Positions 58,994 through 64,000 of a DNA stretch of 64,000 nt are shown piece by piece. The stretch covers positions 558,001 through 622,000 of the forward strand of contig NC_012781.1 in assembly GCF_000020605.1 (NCBI RefSeq), given 5' to 3'. Every line of letters starts with the position of its first letter. Positions within the stretch are counted from its first letter, which is position 1. Origin of the DNA: Agathobacter rectalis ATCC 33656 (GTDB lineage: Bacteria > Bacillota > Clostridia > Lachnospirales > Lachnospiraceae). Made by a program: the position numbers and the translations under genes. The notes under the pieces are model-generated. The model saw nothing but the letters and a program-made list of their open reading frames with translations. It did no database searches and was not told the DNA's origin.

Positions 58994-59539
58994 ATGAAAG
59001 CGAGCCACAGAAAAGATGTTATAATCGCCAGACTGATTTTTGCAGCAATATGTCTTTTTCTTATTGCCCTGATTGCTACAATAGTGATTACCATTACCTC
59101 AAAGGGCGGCAAAAAAAAGGAACAGGACAAGGTACAACAGAATGCAGTTAGCGAAAGTGAAACTGACAGTGCCGGCGATAGTGGTACAGAGATAGGCGCC
59201 ATATATCTGCCACAGCAGACTACAGAGGGGACCGAAAAAACTTATGTCACCACTACAAGCAGTGTAAACATGAGAGAGAAGCCTGATAAAAACGCAAATA
59301 TAATTACTGTTATAGGACAGGATGTGAAGCTTGAGTTTGTATCAGAGGACAATGGCTGGACACAGGTTATCTTCCAGGGACAGACAGGCTATGTCAGCTC
59401 TGACTACGTCAAGTCAGATATGGCTGACAGCACTACAGACAGCGGCACATCAGGTGCGGCAGATAGCGGGGCTGCCAGTCAGGGTACAGCAGATGGCAGT
59501 ACAACAGGAGCTGCAGATAGTGCTGCACAGTCACAGTAA
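58994..59539 (+). CDS. membrane-anchored SH3b-domain protein
   Basis: 181 residues. A membrane helix (~10-33, ARLIFAAICLFLIALIATIV) is followed by a charged linker, then a bacterial SH3 domain (~85-145): VTTTSSVNMREKPDKNANIITVIGQD, LEFVSEDNGWTQVIFQGQTGYVSSDYV. The last ~35 residues are low-complexity Ser/Thr/Gly/Ala. SH3b domains bind peptidoglycan, so a wall-sensing or anchoring role is likely. AAAGGAG precedes the ATG. It is divergent from the preceding gene. Confidence 0.88.
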   Translation: MKASHRKDVIIARLIFAAICLFLIALIATIVITITSKGGKKKEQDKVQQNAVSESETDSAGDSGTEIGAIYLPQQTTEGTEKTYVTTTSSVNMREKPDKNANIITVIGQDVKLEFVSEDNGWTQVIFQGQTGYVSSDYVKSDMADSTTDSGTSGAADSGAASQGTADGSTTGAADSAAQSQ

Positions 59540-59563
59540 TAGATACATGGTGAGGTAATGTAT

Positions 59564-60397
59564 ATGACAGGAATTATATGGGCATGTGCTGCAACCTTTA
59601 TTGCAGCATGTGTGCCTATTTTGGCCAAGGTTGGAACTAAAAAGACAGACCCGGCGCTGGCGGGAAGCATTGCCGGGATTGTTTTATGTGCGTCTATATT
59701 TTTTTACAGGAAAGATAATATAATGGGAAGCAGCCTGACTGCACTCGGCCAAAGGAGCGTTATATTTATACTTCTGGCAGGGCTTGCAACAGGGCTTTTT
59801 GGCATCTGTTTTTTTAAATCCATACATGAGGGCTACACATTTCAGGTTACAGCTATAGTTAAATGCAGCTATATAATCACGCTTGCAGCGGGATTTTTTC
59901 TGTTTCATAACACCCCTGACACTTTTGATTATATAGCGATTGCACTCATGATTGTTGGAACGGTTATTTTAAATCTGGATGGAACAGGTATTTTGTTTGC
60001 GCTTCTTGCTGCAGTTTGTGCATCGGCAGCACATATTCTGGTGTCACTTGGCGAGATACAGCTGGATAAGGGCTTTATTGCGTTCTGGTGTGTGTTTATA
60101 GGAACGCTGGTGCTTATTATATTTACTATTGCAACAGGAGGCATGAAGAAAATCAGATCCATGTCATTTGTTGATGGTATATGCCTGATTCTTGCAGGCA
60201 TTGCATACCCGTTAGCATATGATTTTTATGGCAGGGCAGTTTCAATGTCCGGCAGCTATGCAGGGTATATTTTTAATTTGACGATTATTGTGATGATGAT
60301 ATGCTCCAGCGTGATACTGAAGGAGAAGGTATCGGGAAAGAAATTCCTGGGCGCATGCATTTTTATTGCAGCATTGTTTGTTATAGCATGCAACTAA
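59564..60397 (+). CDS. EamA/DMT-family transporter
   Basis: 277 residues from the ATG at 59564, 8 nt after GAGG (59552); an ATG at 59558 is also in frame. About ten membrane helices occur in two EamA repeats, the drug/metabolite transporter layout: helix 1 WACAATFIAACVPILAKVG, and the second half beginning LDGTGILFALLAAVCASAAHILVSLG. The substrate is unknown (amino acids, nucleotide sugars and drugs are all known for the family). It follows the SH3b gene with 24 nt between and may share its transcript. Confidence 0.88.
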   Translation: MTGIIWACAATFIAACVPILAKVGTKKTDPALAGSIAGIVLCASIFFYRKDNIMGSSLTALGQRSVIFILLAGLATGLFGICFFKSIHEGYTFQVTAIVKCSYIITLAAGFFLFHNTPDTFDYIAIALMIVGTVILNLDGTGILFALLAAVCASAAHILVSLGEIQLDKGFIAFWCVFIGTLVLIIFTIATGGMKKIRSMSFVDGICLILAGIAYPLAYDFYGRAVSMSGSYAGYIFNLTIIVMMICSSVILKEKVSGKKFLGACIFIAALFVIACN

Positions 60398-60438
60398 TAG
60401 CTGAATATAGCATATAATGATTAAAAAGAGGTTTTTTG

Positions 60439-60780
60439 ATGTTACCTTTTTATAAAACATTTCCGTTTATGGATTACTATAAAAATGAGGATGCATTTGC
60501 AAAGGACCTGGGGATGATAAAGGATATGTATCCGCATGATACGGCGATGATACAGTCTGCAGTAGAGCAGCGAATGGATGAGCTGGAGTATGAGGGCAGC
60601 TTTATCTATGATGAGGTGCCTGACAGACAGCGTCTTTTCGATGAGGCAGACAGGATTGCCGGCAGATTTATCTCAGAGCAAAGCAGCAGGTGCTTTATCT
60701 GTACAATAGCGGGCATACTTTTTAACTGTGAACTCTGCAGACGCAGATGCAGATACAGAAGGTACCAAAGATTCTGGTAG
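60439..60780 (+). CDS. uncharacterised protein with basic Cys/Arg tail
   Basis: 113 residues, ATG at 60439 with AGAGG 7 nt upstream. The N-terminal ~80 residues are acidic and helical (FAKDLGMIKDMYPHDTAMIQSAVEQRMDELEYEGSFIYDEVPDR). A hydrophobic stretch (CFICTIAGILF) and a strongly basic end (CRRRCRYRRYQRFW) follow. This acidic-then-basic layout recurs in small uncharacterised Lachnospiraceae proteins, from general recollection. It lies 18 nt before the large exported protein gene, so the pair probably forms an operon. Confidence 0.75.
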   Translation: MLPFYKTFPFMDYYKNEDAFAKDLGMIKDMYPHDTAMIQSAVEQRMDELEYEGSFIYDEVPDRQRLFDEADRIAGRFISEQSSRCFICTIAGILFNCELCRRRCRYRRYQRFW

Positions 60781-60798
60781 ATATAAGGATATGATTTT

Positions 60799-63327
60799 AT
60801 GAGTAAGAAAGTGATAAAGCCGATAGTACTTATAGTAGTATTTATTGCAGCATTAATTACATTTTGCATAACTACAAACAAGGGAAATAAGGATATGACC
60901 ACGAAGCAGGCGGATGCAACGCTGCCGGTTATGTCATTTAATCTGGATAAAATAAAGATAAACACCCTCCATGGATATACTACTGAGATGGATCCGACAA
61001 AGATGCGCGATTGCGTTATTCCGATTTCGGATGACAGGAAGCTCTCATTATCCATTTCAACATATGGCATGGCTGTTGACAGAATATCATATAAGATCAG
61101 AAGCATGGATGGCAAGAGGCTGGTGGCCGATGACGAGATATCTTCTTTTTCTAATAAGGATAATACTATTCAGGCGGACGTAAACATGCCGAATGTTATG
61201 GATGAAAATACTGAGTATCTTTTGGTGTTTACCATCACAAGCGGTCAGGATAATGTATATTATTACAGCAGGATTATGCAGACCGATGGAAAGGCAGCTG
61301 CAAAGGTTGTTGAGTTTGCAAAGAAGTTTCATGATGAGACGTTTATAAAGGATGACAAATCATTCTTTACAACATATATGGAGACAACAACCGGTGACAG
61401 AAATACGCTTGCACATGTGGATCTGACATCTACGGTGAGTCAGATTACCTGGGGCTCAATGGCCGCTGCACAGTATACGAATCCTGTCATAGCCCTAAAG
61501 GAAATAAACGATTCTTATGATGTGGTTACAATAGACTATGTGATGAGCTGTGTGGACGGTAAGGGTGAGACTGAGTATTACAATGTGAGAGAATATTTCA
61601 GGCTGCGCCAGACGGAAAGCCGTATGTACGTGCTCAACTATGAGAGAACGGCAAATCAGATTTTTAACAGTGAAAACAGCTTTATATCGGATTCAGGCAG
61701 CGTAATGCTTGGCATCAGAAGCAGTGAGGCAGAGTACAGGGCCAATGAAGCAGGCAGTGTGATATGCTTTGTCCAGGAGGGAGATTTATACTCCTATGAT
61801 ATCAACAATGGAATGATAATCAAGGTATTCAGCTTCAGGGACGCTGAGGGCATTGATGAGCGTGAGAACTGGAATCATCACGATATAAAAATTGTCAGTG
61901 TAGACGAAGCGGGCAGTATTGATTTTGTGGTATACGGATATATGAACAGAGGCACCCACGAGGGAGAGGTGGGAACCGGTGTGTACCATTATGACGGTCT
62001 GGCACATACTATAGATGAGGAAGCGTTTATTCCTTCTAAGACATCATATGAGGTGCTAAAGGCTGAGATGGGCAAGATGCTTTATCTCAATGAGAAGAAT
62101 GAATTCTATCTCATGATGGATGACAGTCTCTATAGGATTAATTTAGGCTCGATGTCAGTAAAGAAGGTGGTTGAGGGCTTGTCTACAGGCTCTTACTGCG
62201 CATCGGAGAGTAACAGATACTTTGCATGGGTGGATTCTGCAAATCAGTACTCATCAAATACCATAAAAGTGATGGATTTAAAGAGTGGTAAGACCTTTGA
62301 GGTCAAAAAGGGCGACGACCAGTATCTGCGTCCGCTTGGCTTCATAGGTGAGGATTTCATATATGGACAGGCGAATGCTGCTGATGTGGTCTCTGATGCA
62401 GCCGGAAACACGACATTTCCGATGAATGGCCTTATTATTCTTGATACATCTGACCAGTCGGAGCTTAAGACATATACCCCTTCGGGCGGCTATGTCGAGA
62501 AAATTTCTGTGGATGGATATACGGTAACGATAGATCTGATTGCACAAAACAATGGTGTGTATGCAGAAATCGGTCAGGATACCATTATGAACCGGGAGGC
62601 TGATTCGAAGCAGAAGATAGCTCTTGATACGAGCCAGTCCGATACAAAGCTGACGGTCAGCGCTATTAGTATAGCAGGTGGTAAAAAGCCGGATAAGCTG
62701 AAGCAGCTGACAGCACAGATGACTATAAATTCGCATGATACTGCTGTTGATTTAAAGTTTGATGACAATACAGTCCATTTCTATGTTTATGCAAAGGGGG
62801 ATGTGATTTTTGCATCTGATAACATCTCGGATGCCATAAAACAGGCAAATGACAGCATGGGAGTGGTAATTGACTCAAACCAGCAGTATGTATGGATGAG
62901 GGCAAGAAAAAATGCAGTAAATGCATTTGCGAATATTGCATGTAATGAAATCGATAAGGATGCTGACAGTGTCGTGAAGTCAGTAAGTGCAATGCTTACC
63001 TACAATGATGTTACGGTAAGTGTGTCTGAGCTGATTGGAGCAGGCAGCAGTGCTGTTGATGTGCTCAAAAACAACCTGCCGGACAAGGAAATCCTGGATT
63101 TACAGGGAGTGTCTTCTGAGGATATTATCTTTTATATCAGCCAGGGCAATCCGGTATTTGCGATGACGGGAAATACGTCGGCAGTGCTTGTGACAGGATA
63201 CTCTTCAAATGGAGCTTTATATATTTATAATCCGGATAATGGCGCAACAACATCGATGAGCTATGAGGATGCTGACAGAATGTTTTATAATGGTGGCTTG
63301 CATTTTATCACGTACATGACAAAATAA
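60799..63327 (+). CDS. large exported protein with a degenerate C39-like C-terminal domain
   Basis: 842 residues. An N-terminal membrane helix (~8-25) anchors a long extracytoplasmic part. The middle (~300-560) has repeated strand-turn units with aromatic and Asp residues (VICFVQEGDLYSYDINNG, EFYLMMDDSLYRINLGS, YFAWVDSANQ) suggestive of a beta-propeller. The last ~90 residues (VSSEDIIFYISQGNPVFAMTG...YIYNPDNGATTSMSYEDADRMFYNGGLHFITYM) look like a C39/papain-like peptidase end in which the catalytic His is absent. Probably an envelope or sporulation protein. No family name can be given. Confidence 0.75.
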   Translation: MSKKVIKPIVLIVVFIAALITFCITTNKGNKDMTTKQADATLPVMSFNLDKIKINTLHGYTTEMDPTKMRDCVIPISDDRKLSLSISTYGMAVDRISYKIRSMDGKRLVADDEISSFSNKDNTIQADVNMPNVMDENTEYLLVFTITSGQDNVYYYSRIMQTDGKAAAKVVEFAKKFHDETFIKDDKSFFTTYMETTTGDRNTLAHVDLTSTVSQITWGSMAAAQYTNPVIALKEINDSYDVVTIDYVMSCVDGKGETEYYNVREYFRLRQTESRMYVLNYERTANQIFNSENSFISDSGSVMLGIRSSEAEYRANEAGSVICFVQEGDLYSYDINNGMIIKVFSFRDAEGIDERENWNHHDIKIVSVDEAGSIDFVVYGYMNRGTHEGEVGTGVYHYDGLAHTIDEEAFIPSKTSYEVLKAEMGKMLYLNEKNEFYLMMDDSLYRINLGSMSVKKVVEGLSTGSYCASESNRYFAWVDSANQYSSNTIKVMDLKSGKTFEVKKGDDQYLRPLGFIGEDFIYGQANAADVVSDAAGNTTFPMNGLIILDTSDQSELKTYTPSGGYVEKISVDGYTVTIDLIAQNNGVYAEIGQDTIMNREADSKQKIALDTSQSDTKLTVSAISIAGGKKPDKLKQLTAQMTINSHDTAVDLKFDDNTVHFYVYAKGDVIFASDNISDAIKQANDSMGVVIDSNQQYVWMRARKNAVNAFANIACNEIDKDADSVVKSVSAMLTYNDVTVSVSELIGAGSSAVDVLKNNLPDKEILDLQGVSSEDIIFYISQGNPVFAMTGNTSAVLVTGYSSNGALYIYNPDNGATTSMSYEDADRMFYNGGLHFITYMTK

Positions 63328-63411
63328 ACAGAATAATGTTGTAATAATGCCGATTTTGTGACATTAAATGTAAGCTCCTTAGGTAAAGTTTAACAGAAAT
63401 TTTCATAAGGA

Positions 63412-63440
63412 TTGAAAAGCGGTTACAATTGGGATATATT
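63412..63440 (+). promoter_or_regulatory. promoter of the HPr-like gene
   Basis: TTGAAA (63412-63417) and TATATT (63435-63440) are 17 nt apart, about 40 nt before the ATG. Confidence 0.6.
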
Positions 63441-63486
63441 AAATAAGTATGAAACAGGTTTAATACTTTTTGTTTAAGGAGAACGT

Positions 63487-63741
63487 ATGAGTAAGAAGAG
63501 TATTGTCGTTACAAAAGTATGTGAAGGTCATGATAATCCAATCGCAGAGCTTGTTCAAGTGGCATGCAAGTTCGATAGTGAGATTACATTGGAGAGTGAC
63601 AATCGCAAAATCAATGCAAAAAGCATCATGGGTATTATGGCATTTAATCCTTCAGATGGAATGTCTGTTGATATTGTTACAAAGGGTGATGATGAGCAGG
63701 AAGCTTTAGTTGCAATTGAAAATTTTTTAGTATGTGAATAA
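63487..63741 (+). CDS. HPr-family phosphocarrier paralogue
   Basis: 84 residues, the length and fold of HPr of the sugar phosphotransferase system. His15 (the phosphoryl carrier) and Ser46 (the HPr-kinase site, in INAKSIMGIM) are at their canonical positions. The residue after-next, normally the essential Arg17 of HARPA, is Asn (HDNPIA), and the usual Gly-Ile/Leu-His step is EGHD. Phosphotransfer from EI may therefore be weak, and a regulatory role like Crh is possible. AAGGAG precedes the ATG. Confidence 0.88.
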   Translation: MSKKSIVVTKVCEGHDNPIAELVQVACKFDSEITLESDNRKINAKSIMGIMAFNPSDGMSVDIVTKGDDEQEALVAIENFLVCE

Positions 63742-63763
63742 TGAGCATGAGGAGGAAAATAGT

Positions 63764-64000
63764 ATGCGTAAAAAGAATAACTCAAAGACAGTTAAGCAGG
63801 CAGTAAAGCCGGTTGAAGTTAAAAAAGAGGAAACAGTGGCACAGCCGGTTTCAGAGCCTAAGGCTGATGCAAAAGCCGATGTAAAGGCTGAGGTAGAAAA
63901 AGCCGTAGAGAAGACAACCGAGAAGGTTGAGAAGGCTGTTGAAAAGACAACTGAGAAGGTTGCTGAGAAGGCCGCTGAGGTTAAGGCTGATGTAAAGGAC
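63764..64000 (+). CDS. Ala/Lys/Glu-rich protein, 5' part (continues past window)
   Basis: 79 codons are visible from the ATG at 63764 (GGAGG 8 nt upstream), 22 nt after the HPr-like gene. The sequence is low-complexity: a basic start (RKKNNSKTVKQAVKPVEVKK), then repeats of the type VEKAVEKTTEKV and AEVKADVKD, predicting a long charged helix like those in stalk, wall-associated or TonB/PspA-like linkers. Function cannot be told from this part. Confidence 0.7.
   Translation, partial: MRKKNNSKTVKQAVKPVEVKKEETVAQPVSEPKADAKADVKAEVEKAVEKTTEKVEKAVEKTTEKVAEKAAEVKADVKD

Overview
The window is a low-GC Firmicutes chromosome segment, almost certainly from a gut Lachnospiraceae of the Agathobacter/Eubacterium rectale group. 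The clues are a SpoIIID-type sporulation regulator, a GH5 lipoprotein cellulase, a CsoR-CopA copper operon, an HPr paralogue, and a type III toxin-antitoxin locus with two 45-bp RNA repeats that fits the CptIN family known from E. rectale. Species assignment is inference.

Layout. (1) 1-9393 is mostly core: the 3' end of an EssC-like type VII secretion ATPase, tRNA-Glu(CTC), a copper operon with a CsoR operator built into its promoter, a cellulase, spoIIID, a cytidylate-kinase-like gene and guaA. (2) 9382-27806 is two genomic islands joined in tandem at the 3' end of guaA. Three copies of the attachment core lie at 9382, 18733 and 27796. Each is followed by a terminator hairpin and, exactly 59 nt after the core, by a short direct repeat with an 11-bp period. 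Island A carries a repressor, excisionase, tyrosine integrase and mobilization scars, then a fused HaeIII-like methyltransferase-endonuclease, an ASCH protein, an AbiJ-like protein, an endonuclease/exonuclease/phosphatase-fold protein and an unknown partner. Island B has no integrase. It carries NUDIX-HAD, nitrilase and GNAT genes, a structured RNA, an unknown gene pair, an AbiL/RloAB-like pair and a type II Thoeris-like pair. (3) 27.8-43.9 kb is a third accessory region with the left-end signature of the same element type but no recognised right end. It holds acetyltransferases, an SF1 helicase-nuclease, AlbA/Schlafen-type ATPases (one decayed), a TOTE-type primase-helicase, RhuM, a repressor with an RNA ligase, and the CptIN-like toxin-antitoxin. 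(4) 44.1-64 kb returns to core-like genes: an M15 peptidase, aldo/keto reductase, FliB-like methylase, MATE exporter, diacylglycerol/undecaprenol kinase, a UbiB kinase with a small partner, a Na/Pi transporter, araB-araD, two large inverted foldback repeats, a membrane beta-lactamase-fold protein, several envelope proteins and an HPr paralogue.

Taken together, 9.4-43.9 kb is a defence island grown by repeated site-specific integration, with at least five recognisable anti-phage or conflict modules plus uncharacterised neighbours. The strongest novelty candidates are the fused M-R enzyme with an internal start, the AbiJ/EEP/unknown operon, the structured RNA at 21.65 kb, the TOTE locus with its GTCTCA repeat cluster, the RNA ligase beside CptIN, and the foldback pair at 55.7-56.25 kb. 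No homology search was run; every family call comes from motifs and recognition by eye.
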